Assembly (NCBI GenBank): GCA_034932685.1
Contig: JAYFOM010000048.1
Coordinates: 1-35,469, forward strand
Direction: 5' to 3'
Length of the DNA stretch: 35,469 nt
From: JAQUCI01 sp034932685
GTDB taxonomy: Bacteria > Bacillota_I > Bacilli_A > Erysipelotrichales > Erysipelotrichaceae
In this document: positions 1 through 9,900 of the stretch, in pieces
How positions within the stretch are numbered: position 1 is the first letter of the stretch
Layout of the letters: each line of letters opens with the position of its first letter
Made by a program: the position numbers and the translations under genes
Notes under the pieces: model-generated
What the model was told of the DNA's origin: nothing
Database searches by the model: none
What the model saw: the letters and a program-made list of their open reading frames with translations, nothing else

Positions 1-621
1 AGGCCTATTGTGAATAAAGGCCAGATAGTCAATAAAGGTACGATTACTGCGATCAATCTTACGATTCTCGTTGTATTCGTACTCTTTTATTTGTTTTTTA
101 CGCTTCTTATAGGTACAGGCATACGGAAGATCCATTTTAGATATGGTTAGAAGATGATTGTTTATCAAGCGATAGACAGTTGATACTGAAACAGATAGAT
201 CCTCATTACTTTTAATGATATGGTAGACCGATTGTTTATTTAAGACTCCATCTTTAATCTTTCTATCCAACACATCAAACTCTTCTTTTGTAAGATTGAT
301 ACCTCGTCTAGTCGCTACTAGATTATAATCAGCTTGTTTTTGTGCTGCGGTGGCTTCATAACGATATTGTCTCTTACGACAATTATATTTATCACGACAG
401 CTATTACAGACATAAGGAAATCTTAAGGTTCTCTTACAAATAGTGTTAGTTATATTGCTAGAAGCTTCTTTAGACACTATTCTATTTCTTTTTACTTCTT
501 TTGATACTGAGCTTGGATCTAATCCTAATAGATTACCGATATCAACAGCTGTCGCTTTAAAGCGTGTAATCTGATTATTGATGATCTTTCTCTGTTCAAA
601 ATTAATGTGTTCGTACTTCAT
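1..621 (-). mobile_element. IS30-family transposase, N-terminal part (runs off the window)
   Basis: The minus strand is open from an ATG at 621 to base 1 (207 codons, no stop), so only the N-terminal half of the protein is visible. It begins MKYEHINFEQRKI and continues to a helix-turn-helix ending in SSVSKEVKRNR, the hallmark of IS30 transposase N-termini (compare the S-x-S-R-E-I/V-K-R-N motif). A Cys cluster follows (VCNSCRDKYNC, then RKRQYRYEA), as in the clostridial/mollicute IS30 branch, and then a second HTH-like stretch (VSVSTVYRLINNHLL). The DDE catalytic domain would lie to the left of the window. The sequence just upstream of the start (about 660-720) should contain the terminal inverted repeat, but its partner end is not visible, so it cannot be defined. 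The element borders the GC-richer defence region and is a plausible agent of its arrival. Confidence 0.85.
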
Positions 622-808
622 GATAGTTTATTCCTTTCTTCGCTACAAGAACACATCATTATCATAAACTTTCTCACACTTATTTCCACTTCCTTCTTAA
701 AACGGAATTAACTTTAAGAATTCAATATGGGAAGTTAAGGCTATCTTTGTAGTAGCTTGTCTAGTATAATATCCCTATAAGTAGCTTTGCGTAATTTGGG
801 TAAATACA

Positions 809-1069
809 TTGGCGGAACGGGAAGCGCAGATCAAGGCTCTATGGACCTATGATGTAGCCACAGAAAAGGTTTTGGGGTGGTCTGTAGAGAAAGGGTACAT
901 CACCCATAAAGAAGCAGATGAATTCTCGGAGAAGCTCTTTGCGCAACTTAACACGGACAAGACCCCCGGTTTCCGTCCCGCCTCGCTCGGTGAGAAGATA
1001 CGGATGGAGAACATCCGTGTAAATCCTTATGTATCCCTGAAGAAAATTTCATTGAGGAAAATCCCCTAG
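809..1069 (+). pseudogene. Small open frame in GC-rich decayed DNA, possible gene remnant
   Basis: An 86-codon frame opens with TTG at 809 without a good ribosome site and has balanced, hydrophilic composition in its first 50 residues (motif KVLGWSVEKGYI, then KEADEFSEKLF). I do not recognise it. Past about 1020 the frame looks broken: shifting the reading frame gives a more natural tail (IPEENFIEENPLAQDI then stop at 1069-1071 region), suggesting a frameshifted remnant rather than a working gene. Base composition is clearly richer in GC than the chromosomal genes further right. It may be debris of an integrated element lying between the IS30 copy and the Gabija operon. Confidence 0.3.
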
Positions 1070-1511
1070 CCCAAGATATCTGATCCAGAGCTGACTGCGG
1101 ACCATCATGATCGAATATCTGCAGATGTGGGAGACAATCTATAATCCGGGATTTTAGGATAATACATGTGACCAGCTTATCGAAATAGTTCACAAGACAA
1201 GTACGACTTTGCACAAAACCTTTTGATAGATACAACACACGATTTAGGCATCACATTCAGCCGAGCAGAGGTTACGGGACGATAGCACATTCTGAGATTG
1301 CGGAGGCTTTCTAAGCATGGTTATTTCCGAAGTATATGTTTAGGCTAGTAAAATGTTATCGAATGTATCCTCGTGAATGTAAACTATAAACTCAAGGAGC
1401 AGTTGTATCTAAACCATTAACGCGGTTTGTGAATTGGCAGATTTCATTATCAAATAGTTGTGTGGTTGTGGCGATATACAATAAATCATATAAAGTGTTG
1501 GAGGCGTTACA
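1070..1511. other. Intergenic stretch with no intact gene
   Basis: About 440 bases with frequent stops in all frames and a GC content above that of the right-hand part of the window. Short protein-like fragments occur (for example MIEYLQMWETIYNPG from 1107) but none continues. It is best read as decayed coding DNA. The last 20 bases carry the ribosome site (TTGGAGG, about 1498-1504) for the following nuclease gene. I see no convincing promoter. Confidence 0.4.
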
Positions 1512-3551
1512 ATGTATATCCAAAAAATATCAATTAAGAACTATAGACGCTTTCGAGATTTTTCTATGGAATTTCAAAAGGGGTTAAATGTTATAATCGG
1601 TGCGAATAATTCAGGTAAGACAGGACTGCTCTATGCCATACGGCTTTTAAATGAACCAGTCTTATCTGTTGATGATTTTAACAAGAACAACCTTTCGAAA
1701 TACACGGAGAAATACCTTAATGATGCCCCAAGAATTGAGATAGAATATGTTGTTCGCCATCTGATTTCCGAAAGCGACACAGAAGATGAAAGCATTATTC
1801 GGTTGCTGCCATTTTTGGGAATGGATAAGCTTAGCGAAACCGCGTCTAAAGATGATGATGAAAATTTCCAATATGATATTACAGCCGCTATAAAGGCCGT
1901 ATGTACGCTTGATTCAAAGGTTCTTGGTGAATATAAAAATGCAGTCGCAAGCGTTTCTGATTTTAATGGATATATGACTGTCCTCAAATCATTTATCCCG
2001 AAGTATTCTTGGACTTATTATAATGGCGCCAGCAATACGGAAGCGACCAAAAAAGAAGCTACAGAAATTTTTGACATTCGGTTTATCGGCGCTGAACGGA
2101 CAAGCGACGCGGTCAGTAAGGAAACCCGTAGGGAGATTGATTCATTTGCTAAAGATCAAAGCAATTCGCTTTCAATAGAAAAGTTAAGAGATGATATCTC
2201 AGCAAGAATGAAGCTGCTGCTTCAACCCGCCCTTGAAAAATTATCAAAACTTTTTGAGAATGAAAATAATGACATTGGATTAGCCCGTGGAAATGTATCG
2301 ATATCCCATGACTTGCGCCCAAACGTGTCGGTCGGTGAGGCATACGTTACAGAAGTACGGGATACCGGTTCGGATTATATCGTCCCACTGGATTACAATG
2401 GGTTGGGCTATAATAACTTAATCAGCATCTATATGCTGGTAAAACTCACCGAAATTCAAAAAGGCTGTGATTTTCGCATTTTGTGCCTTGAGGAGCCGGA
2501 AGCGCATTTGCATCCCGCGATGCAGTATAAGTTGTTCAAGTATCTTCGGACATTAGATGAATCGGACAAGCTTAATCAGCAGATATTCGTTACAACACAT
2601 TCGAGCGATATTTCAGCGGTCGCAGGCCTTGATAATATGTATATGCTTGCACAAGAACATTCAAATTGCGAATCTGATTGCAGGCAACAGAGCCTTGCCA
2701 AGCTTTTTTCAGAGAAAGTGGGTGTAGGGGAGAAGGCCGACACGGACAAGAAGGAGAAAAGCGACAAACAAACTGCCAAGGAGCATTTGACTAAATTCCT
2801 TGATGTTACTCGGTCGGATATGTTATTTGCAGATAAAGTGATATTAGTAGAAGGTATTGCCGAAAAGCTGCTGCTTCCTATGTTTATGGAAAAATGCGGC
2901 TGTGCTTATGAAGATGAGCATATTTCTATAGTAGAGATTGGCGGGAAGCATTTTGAACACTTTGTCGAATTGTTCAATGGCAATAACGTACACAAAAAAG
3001 TTCTCTGTATAACTGACAGGGATTTTTCATGGATTAAAGAGGACGGCGGTGTTAAGTTACTGTCTGATTTCGGAACATATGCCGGAAGTGTCACGCCACA
3101 CATTAAAAAGTTGCAAGAAAGATTCCCAATCAGCAACTTTCATATTGTCACGCAAACGATGGGTGGAAGAACATTTGAGGATGAACTGTTTCTTGCAAAT
3201 ATGGCTGCGGATTCTGCAGTAGCTATGAAACTACTATCATTAGTTGCTAATGACACAATATCAAAATTATTGAAAGATCACAGCCTGAATTTTGCCGATT
3301 GGGAGGCTAACCGACCTACGGCAGCCAACAGTATTGTGTCAGCACATCTCGATGTTTTTAAAGCCGCAATCAGTAAAGATGCAGGGCATGAAGAGCAATA
3401 CAAGCAACTGTTTTTTGCAGAACTATTTCTTTACTATGCAAAAAACCATAAGGGAGATGTGGCGCTTAGTATATTAACGGATGATACCATTACAAAAGAC
3501 CTTATTGTGCCGCAATACATAAAGGAGGGCTTGGAATGGCTGTTGAAATAA
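1512..3551 (+). CDS. gajA: Gabija-type anti-phage protein GajA: OLD-family ATPase with TOPRIM nuclease
   Basis: A 679-residue OLD-family (overcoming lysogenization defect) protein. The N-terminal half is an SMC/ABC-like ATPase: Walker A GANNSGKT at residues 30-37, Walker B and following segment LCLEEPEAHLHP at 324-335, and the H-loop THSSD at 362-366. The C-terminal half is a TOPRIM domain: VILVEG around 443-448 (Glu447) and TDRD at 501-504 (Asp502/Asp504), then a conserved FEDELF near 555-560. These are the metal-binding residues of class 2 OLD nucleases, which sit beside a UvrD-like helicase. In the characterised Gabija system the OLD protein cuts DNA and is restrained by nucleotides until phage infection lowers them. 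This protein is about 100 residues longer than the best-known GajA. The start has a good TTGGAGG site. The stop overlaps the next gene by 16 bases, implying coupled translation. Confidence 0.88.
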   Translation: MYIQKISIKNYRRFRDFSMEFQKGLNVIIGANNSGKTGLLYAIRLLNEPVLSVDDFNKNNLSKYTEKYLNDAPRIEIEYVVRHLISESDTEDESIIRLLPFLGMDKLSETASKDDDENFQYDITAAIKAVCTLDSKVLGEYKNAVASVSDFNGYMTVLKSFIPKYSWTYYNGASNTEATKKEATEIFDIRFIGAERTSDAVSKETRREIDSFAKDQSNSLSIEKLRDDISARMKLLLQPALEKLSKLFENENNDIGLARGNVSISHDLRPNVSVGEAYVTEVRDTGSDYIVPLDYNGLGYNNLISIYMLVKLTEIQKGCDFRILCLEEPEAHLHPAMQYKLFKYLRTLDESDKLNQQIFVTTHSSDISAVAGLDNMYMLAQEHSNCESDCRQQSLAKLFSEKVGVGEKADTDKKEKSDKQTAKEHLTKFLDVTRSDMLFADKVILVEGIAEKLLLPMFMEKCGCAYEDEHISIVEIGGKHFEHFVELFNGNNVHKKVLCITDRDFSWIKEDGGVKLLSDFGTYAGSVTPHIKKLQERFPISNFHIVTQTMGGRTFEDELFLANMAADSAVAMKLLSLVANDTISKLLKDHSLNFADWEANRPTAANSIVSAHLDVFKAAISKDAGHEEQYKQLFFAELFLYYAKNHKGDVALSILTDDTITKDLIVPQYIKEGLEWLLK

Positions 3552-5485
3552 CGTCAAGCGACATTTTTACGCCCGAGCAGCTTGCAATGCACTCCAAAAT
3601 TTTTGCAGGTCCCGGTGCCGGTAAAACACATTTTCTGGTTGAGAATGTGAAGAATATTGTTGCGACCCATCCATATGTAGTTAAGAGCCGTGCGCGTAAA
3701 GTGCTGTGTATCACATATACAAACGCTGCGGTAGATGAAATTGCTCGTCGTTTGGACAGATACGCCGATTCCGTGGAAATACATACGATTCACGGCTTTA
3801 TTATTGAACATATCATCAAGCCGTTTCAGCAGGATTTGAGAGAAATCATAAGCGAAGAATTTGGAATAACGGTCAACGGAAACGGTAAAATCACATCGCA
3901 GGTTGAGGGCTTAGGTATCTTGCATGGCGTGGACAAAGCTGAGATATTCAAGCACATTGCCGACAAAACCGCAGAAACCACAGAACTGGGTTATAGCAAA
4001 AAAATCATGGGCGATGTACAAGTGAAAATTGCAGACTATCTGCAAGACGCCGCAGTATTCGCCGCAAAGAAAGCGGACAAAAAATTATCTGCTTCCTCAA
4101 GAATTGCTGATACACACATACTGCCTATAAAGGAATACATTTGGTCTGTGGTGAAAAAGCTGACACACGATGAGATCCTATATTTTGGATATCGTATCCT
4201 TGAGCGAAATCATACTACTTTATATGCGACACGAGTGAAGTTCCCTTTTATTTTTGTGGATGAATTTCAGGACACAAATCCGCTTCAAACAATGCTGATA
4301 AAACTTATCGGCGCAAAATCAACTGCAATCGGGATTATCGGGGATATCGCGCAGTCTATCTATAGCTTTCAGGGAGCGAAGCCTTCCCAATTTGCTGATT
4401 TCGCTATGAGTGGCGATCGCAAGCTTGCTCAATACGTTATCAATGACAACCGGCGATCCACTGCTAATATCGTGAACTTCTGCAATTACCTGCGCCAATC
4501 AGACTCAAATGTGTCCCAGTGCAGCAGAAAGCCATATTTGGATGATACGGTAAAGCTTAAAACAGAAGCTAAAAAAGTACACTTCATAATCGGGGAAAGC
4601 GATACTGCTAAAACTCAGATAGCTGAAATCCTTGCAGCTGGAGGCGTCGTGTTGACTCGTACATGGGCTGCGGCGTTCTCATATATTCGTGGAATAACGC
4701 CGGAACAAGTTGATTATCTGAAAAAGATTTATAACAGCTATTATACTTCGCCCAGTGATATTCGACGCGATATTGAAGAACATAACTTTGTGACTTGGGT
4801 AAAAGCATTCAAATGTATATTTGGCCTGTGGGATGGCTATAGGACAGGGGCATTCATTGATGTTCTAAAGGCCTTTTCGATTTATGTGGATATCAATCAC
4901 AAAAAGATAACGCCAAAGTCCATATCACTGATTAAAAAATTTTCAGGGGATCTTTTTGCCGGTTTAACTGAAGATACAACTGACAAAGCCACGGCGCATA
5001 TTATTGAAAGTTTTAATGCGCTGGTAATAGAGAAACCGTATTCTGAACTTATGGATGTTTTGGGTGCAGGTTTCAAAATTTCTGTCTTTGATGATGCTGA
5101 CAGGGATGATTTGAAAGCAAATGTTCTTTCTCTAAATTGGCAAACTTCATATAAATTATTTACCGAGGTGTTTTCTGCTGGCAGTAAGTATATGACAGTT
5201 CATCAGGCAAAGGGGTTAGAATGGGAAAAAGTTGTTGTTAGCTTAACTCCTAATAAGGCCTCCAATAAAGATAACATCACGCTTGATATAATGTATAACA
5301 GGCCTTGTTTATTAGAAGAACAAGCTGCGCAGGAGTTTACTCGAATGTATTATGTTGCTTGTAGCCGCGCTAAAGAAGATCTGTATATCCATTTGCCAAA
5401 CGGGTTCCCCTCAAATATTATTGATAATGCAATAGGTGCATTTATAGATAAAAGCGGACAACAGATTGAATTTGAGATTGTATAA
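3536..5485 (+). CDS. gajB: Gabija-type GajB: UvrD/Rep-like SF1 helicase
   Basis: A roughly 649-residue superfamily 1A helicase-like protein with all main motifs: Walker A AGPGAGKT (24-31), motif Ia ITYTNAAVDEIARRL (59-73), HTIHGF (83-88), motif II VDEFQD (240-245), motif III GDIAQSIYSFQGA (about 268-280), motif V TVHQAKGLEWEKVVV (about 553-567) and motif VI YYVACSRAKEDL (about 604-615). It starts inside the end of the OLD nuclease gene (16-base overlap), the arrangement that defines class 2 OLD/Gabija pairs. GajB senses or unwinds DNA ends and works in complex with GajA. It is longer than the reference GajB (about 490 residues), mainly in the stretches between motifs I and II and between IV and V. 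Base composition matches the upstream gene and differs from genes after 6900, consistent with horizontal transfer of the operon as a unit. Confidence 0.87.
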   Translation: MAVEITSSDIFTPEQLAMHSKIFAGPGAGKTHFLVENVKNIVATHPYVVKSRARKVLCITYTNAAVDEIARRLDRYADSVEIHTIHGFIIEHIIKPFQQDLREIISEEFGITVNGNGKITSQVEGLGILHGVDKAEIFKHIADKTAETTELGYSKKIMGDVQVKIADYLQDAAVFAAKKADKKLSASSRIADTHILPIKEYIWSVVKKLTHDEILYFGYRILERNHTTLYATRVKFPFIFVDEFQDTNPLQTMLIKLIGAKSTAIGIIGDIAQSIYSFQGAKPSQFADFAMSGDRKLAQYVINDNRRSTANIVNFCNYLRQSDSNVSQCSRKPYLDDTVKLKTEAKKVHFIIGESDTAKTQIAEILAAGGVVLTRTWAAAFSYIRGITPEQVDYLKKIYNSYYTSPSDIRRDIEEHNFVTWVKAFKCIFGLWDGYRTGAFIDVLKAFSIYVDINHKKITPKSISLIKKFSGDLFAGLTEDTTDKATAHIIESFNALVIEKPYSELMDVLGAGFKISVFDDADRDDLKANVLSLNWQTSYKLFTEVFSAGSKYMTVHQAKGLEWEKVVVSLTPNKASNKDNITLDIMYNRPCLLEEQAAQEFTRMYYVACSRAKEDLYIHLPNGFPSNIIDNAIGAFIDKSGQQIEFEIV

Positions 5486-5563
5486 TACCAATTGAAAGCA
5501 GGGCAAGCGTTTTAACTAAAAAACTATCACGAAAACTCGCTAGAAATGGTTTATATCAAAATC

Positions 5564-5588
5564 AGTCTGTGTGAAATTTGCACAGACT
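5564..5588 (+). repeat. Short perfect hairpin downstream of the helicase gene
   Basis: An 8-base-pair inverted repeat (AGTCTGTG / CACAGACT) with a 9-base loop, about 80 bases after the helicase stop. There is no run of T after it, so it is not a standard terminator. It could be a transcript-end stabiliser or a regulator site. Confidence 0.35.
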
Positions 5589-5712
5589 AATTCGTTAAAT
5601 CGATCGTTTTCCGTTTGTGCAGAAAACTATACTGATGGGTCTTCACACATTCTTTAACTCCGATGGAGGTAGCCCCTGCATCTATTTTGACCTAATGACA
5701 CAAACGCGCATG

Positions 5713-5790
5713 AAATGGCTTTATAAGTTAAGATGTTAGTTGAATACTTAAAACAACAACATATCAAAACTAAAAAGCCATTTTTACGTG
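5713..5790 (+). repeat. Long imperfect hairpin, copy 1 of a pair flanking the AraC-type gene
   Basis: A 78-base element whose outer stem is AAATGGCTTT (5713-5722) with AAAGCCATTT (5774-5783), and which holds an inner stem ATGTT-a-GTTG / CAACAACAT. It ends in TTTTTACGTG. It aligns almost gap-free with the element at 6824-6900, including a compensated change in the outer stem (A-T here, G-C there). It may act as a terminator for the upstream operon, but the long two-stem form and the second copy suggest a repeated element or structured RNA. Confidence 0.55.
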
Positions 5791-5894
5791 TAAACAATTA
5801 AATTTAATCGACATAAAAGAACAATCAAAGTCGGGATTAAGTACATAATTCTCTGTATAATATAATTACAGCGAAAAAGGAAGGAGGTAGTCTT

Positions 5895-6734
5895 ATGAAC
5901 GGATGGAATGAAGGTATAACCAATGCGATTACATATATTGAAGAAAATTTGACGGAAGATATAGACATAAATAAAATAGCTGATAAAGTTCATGTATCAA
6001 GTTTTTACTTTCAAAAAATCTTCAATGTATTATGTGGATTTACAGTTGGTGAGTATATAAGGAATCGTCGCTTAACACTTGCTGCACAAGAACTATGTTC
6101 CACAAACGCTAAAGTGATTGATGTAGCCTTGAAATATGGTTACGATTCACCTGATAGTTTTACAAGAGCGTTTACTAATTTTCATGGGATAAATCCTTCC
6201 GCAGCAAGAGAACATGGAAGTAAACTAAACTCTTTTGCACCGCTGATAATTAAAATCACATTGGAGGGTGGTACTATGTTAGAGTACAAGATTGTTGAGA
6301 AGTCACAGTTTACTGTAATGGGAAAAGCACGACAGTTTGATACTGAAACTGCTTATGATGAAATTCCCAAATTTTGGAATGAGCATATGGAAAGTGATGA
6401 TAGTAAAGTAGTGTGTGGAATGTATGGAATATGTATTGATACCGATGGCAAAAACTTTGATTACATGATAGCTGACAATTATATTCCATACAACGAAGTA
6501 CCAAAGGGATATGAAACAAAAGTTATCCCAGCTAGTACCTGGGCGATATTCCCTTGTCGCGGGGCGTTGCCTAAAGCATTACAGGATGTAAATACAAAGA
6601 TATGGAGTGAATGGATGCCTTCATGCAAAGCATATAAGCTTGCAGGTAACTACAATATTGAGATGTATACACCACCATGCGAAAGTCCTAATGATAACTA
6701 TAATGAAATTTGGATACCTGTTGAAAGAGTTTAA
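5895..6734 (+). CDS. AraC-family transcriptional regulator with GyrI-like effector-binding domain
   Basis: A 279-residue protein. Residues about 8-105 form an AraC/XylS double helix-turn-helix domain (first helix pair IADKVHVSSFYFQKIFN; second VIDVALKYGYDSPDSFTRAFTNFHGINPS). Residues about 128-279 resemble the GyrI-like/AraC_E_bind small-molecule domain found in SAV2435- and Rob/BmrR-like proteins (starts MLEYKIVEKSQFTVMG). This layout is typical of regulators that respond to drugs or hydrophobic ligands. The gene has an excellent ribosome site (AAGGAGGTAGTCTT before ATG) and stands alone, enclosed by two related hairpins. No efflux target gene is adjacent, so its regulon cannot be read from context. 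An internal ribosome site precedes the codon where the second domain begins (see findings). Confidence 0.88.
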   Translation: MNGWNEGITNAITYIEENLTEDIDINKIADKVHVSSFYFQKIFNVLCGFTVGEYIRNRRLTLAAQELCSTNAKVIDVALKYGYDSPDSFTRAFTNFHGINPSAAREHGSKLNSFAPLIIKITLEGGTMLEYKIVEKSQFTVMGKARQFDTETAYDEIPKFWNEHMESDDSKVVCGMYGICIDTDGKNFDYMIADNYIPYNEVPKGYETKVIPASTWAIFPCRGALPKALQDVNTKIWSEWMPSCKAYKLAGNYNIEMYTPPCESPNDNYNEIWIPVERV

Positions 6735-6823
6735 ATATCAGCCACACACAAGACACTGACTTTATTTATATGTTAGTTCAAATGTACAGCTGAGATTCTA
6801 CTATCTGATCGTTTTGTAAAATA

Positions 6824-6900
6824 AAGTGGCTTTTATAGGTGAAATGTATGTTGCACGTTTATAACTACAACAATCTCTAACCAAAGCCACTTTTTATGTG
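6824..6900 (+). repeat. Long imperfect hairpin, copy 2 of a pair flanking the AraC-type gene
   Basis: A 77-base element with outer stem AAGTGGCTTT (6824-6833) and AAAGCCACTT (6883-6892) and an inner TGTTG / CAACA stem, ending TTTTTATGTG. It has the same orientation and internal order as the copy at 5713-5790. The T-run after the stem could end AraC transcription, and because the opposing phosphodiesterase ends at 6932 it lies in a convergent gap. The remainder of 6735-6931 shows nothing else. Confidence 0.55.
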
Positions 6901-6931
6901 CATCATCTAAATAAAAACTGCCAAACGATTA

Positions 6932-9900
6932 CTAATCAGATCTTGTTTTTAGATATTCTATCACAGCTTCTTCATCAAGCGGTTTACTAATATAATAACC
7001 TTGTATCATGTCACAATTATGATCTTTAAGATAGTTAGCTTGACTTTTATGTTCAACTCCCTCAGCGATCACATAATGTCCAAGCTTATGTGCCATAGAT
7101 ATAATATCACTTGTAATAGCAGTGTTTAGATCTTCTTCAACTAACTTATCGATAAAGAATTTATCTATTTTCATGATATCTACATTTAATTCTTTCTCTC
7201 GCGCTAAAGATGAATACCCTGTACCAAAATCATCAATAGCTATTTTTAATCCTGCTGTTCTTAACTTAGCTATTATGTTATTGATCTCTTGATAATCAGA
7301 CGCAAAGACAGATTCAGTTATTTCAATATCAATTTTCTTTGGATCAACCGCCATTTTTTTAACAAGTTCAAGTATATTATCCGCAAAATCAGGTGTGAAT
7401 AACTGGATGGCAGATATGTTAATTGATATCCCAACATCCTCATAACCATGTTTGTTTAAATTGCTTAAGAAAGTAAATGCTTTTACAATGATTTGCTCAC
7501 CTATTGGTATGATCAACTTAGTTTTTTCAGCGATGGGAATGAACTCAATCGGTGAGATTATGCCATACTCTGCGATTTTTAATCTAGCCAATGCCTCAAA
7601 ACTGATGATGGTGTTTGTGCTTATATCATAAATTGGTTGATATTGTAAGTATAGTTCGCTATTTGATTCACTATCACTTGCTATTGCTGCAAGAGCATCA
7701 CGAATATCTCGTTCTTTATTTACTAAAACCTCTAGTTCTTCATCATAAAAACATGGCATAAAGTCTTTGTCATATATAGTGGACGATCTCTCTGATGCAA
7801 TTAATAATTTTCTTAACATTTGATCAACATCTATTTCATTATCATTTTGATCAATTTCAAGAATACCAATACCACCACCGATTCGCTCTGTCGCAAACAT
7901 ATCTTCAAGTACATCAGCTAATTTCTCTGTAAATTGAGTTAGTTCTTTTTTGTTTAGATAATCAACGATATAGAATACAAATCTATTTTCGTATGTTTGA
8001 AATAACATTTTCTTATCATCACAATATTTGCTCAAAGAGTTAGCAGCTTTCTTAACTAAATTTTGTGTATAATGAAAGCCGTAGTTTGATGTTAAAAGTT
8101 GTACTTTACTTAGATTAATACTAATTACCGCTCTTTTCTTCCCATCATTCTTTTTTAAATCTCTTGCTAAGACTGCTTCCAAATAATCACGATTATATAA
8201 ATCGGTCCAGCGATCATGCTCATTGATATATCTTAAGTTATCTTCAACTTCTTTTCGGTCAGATATATCAAGTATCATTCCTTCTAGGGATTCAACGTTT
8301 CCATTTTCATCATATATTCCCTGTCCGACTTCAAGAACCCATTTCCGTTTATTTGAAGCTGTTACTATTTCATATTCACACTTATAAGGAAGTCTTGCAG
8401 GTACTTTCTTTTGCCACTCCTGCCATAGTAACTCTTGATGTTCTGGTGATATGATATCGTTAAATCGTAGATCTTTATTATTGATAAAACTTTCCGGTTG
8501 ATATCCAGTTAGGTCATAACAACCGTCAGAAACAAGTAACATTGTTCCGTCTTTTTCATATTTGCATTTATACGCCATTCCTGGTAAACGCGATAAAAGG
8601 GCTGATTCCCTTCTTTGTGTTTCTTTTAACTCTTCTTCAATTTTTTTACGTTGTGTTATGTCACGAGATGCTCCCTGAATTCCAATTGGGTTTTTATTAT
8701 CATCTCTAATGAATGATACACTCATTTCAATCCATATAATCGTCCCATCGGCTTTATAATGCTCTATTTCTATAGTACGGTATCTGTTTTTATCAACATT
8801 TGGCTTCTTTTCATTTTCCATTTCCTCATTGATCATCTTACTTATTATTTCTATCGTACGTTTAGGAAATTTCTCTTCAATACTACGTTTAATATGTTGT
8901 TCTGGTGTTTCATTAAGCAATTTTTCAACAGAAGGACTTACGTATGTCGTTTGAAAGTTTAAATCCATTTGCCACACTATATCTGACATATTTTCAGCGA
9001 TATCGCGATACTTACGCTCACTTTCTAAAAGTGCTGCTTCAGCAGTTTTTTGTGCTGTCACATCTTTTAAAATACAATGAGTTTGTTTAAAACTACCATT
9101 TTCATCAAATCCTATCTTACCTTCAAATGATAAGAATAGTGGATTACCATTTTTATGCAAAACTTCAAATTCAGCATGAATATTACCTTGAGCTTTAAAT
9201 ATCGGAAATCGTTGTATAAAAGCTTCCTTGTTTTCTGGTGATAGAAAATCACCAAACCACTTGCCTATTACTTCCTCTTTTTTGTAACCTAACAGTTCAC
9301 ACCACTGTTGATTTACATCTAAAAAATTACCATCAACGTCTAATGACTGATAACCAAGAGGAGCTTTTTCAAACAATAATTTAAATCTTTCCTCTGATTC
9401 TTTTAGTTGTGCTTGCGTTGATTTAAATTTTTGTTGTCGCATTAATAATAAGCTTAACAATACCGTAGCGAATGGATAAATCAACATTACTGGCAAAGTT
9501 ATCGCATTAACTACATTAAATCGATCTTCATTAGGTAAAAACAACATACAAATCAACATTGCTAAATGAACAAACAAGCTCATGATATAAACACTCAAAG
9601 CGGGATTTCTCTTGGTTTTATTGAAGATTAAATGACGCCAAATCAAACCTATCGCAGCACTGCTTAAAATAACCGCAACTCCCATTATCGTTCCTGAGCC
9701 ACCAATAAGAAGTCTAACGATGACAGCAACAACAACTGTAATGACTGTAGGAATCAAACCAAAAACCAAAGCCGTTACACTTATCAATACAGATCTGGTG
9801 TCAAAGATAATGCCTGATTGAAGAGTAAAAGGATTTAGCATTATGGCTATACATATCAGTGCAATTGAACCTCCACTGAAATATTTCTGTAGGTGCTGAT

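Larger units (their letters stand above)
5486..5894. other. Intergenic region between the Gabija operon and the AraC-type gene
   Basis: About 410 bases with no credible gene. It contains the short hairpin at 5564-5588, the long hairpin at 5713-5790, two overlapping TATAAT boxes at 5856-5861 and 5861-5866 that could be the -10 of the following gene (no good -35 is visible), and the strong ribosome site AAGGAGG at about 5880-5887. GC content falls in the second half, marking the change from imported to native-like DNA. Confidence 0.5.

Noticed and set aside
948..1238. Open frame of 96 codons on the minus strand
   Set aside because: No ribosome site, odd composition (many Ser/Cys/Arg), and it lies opposite decayed DNA; no family resemblance.
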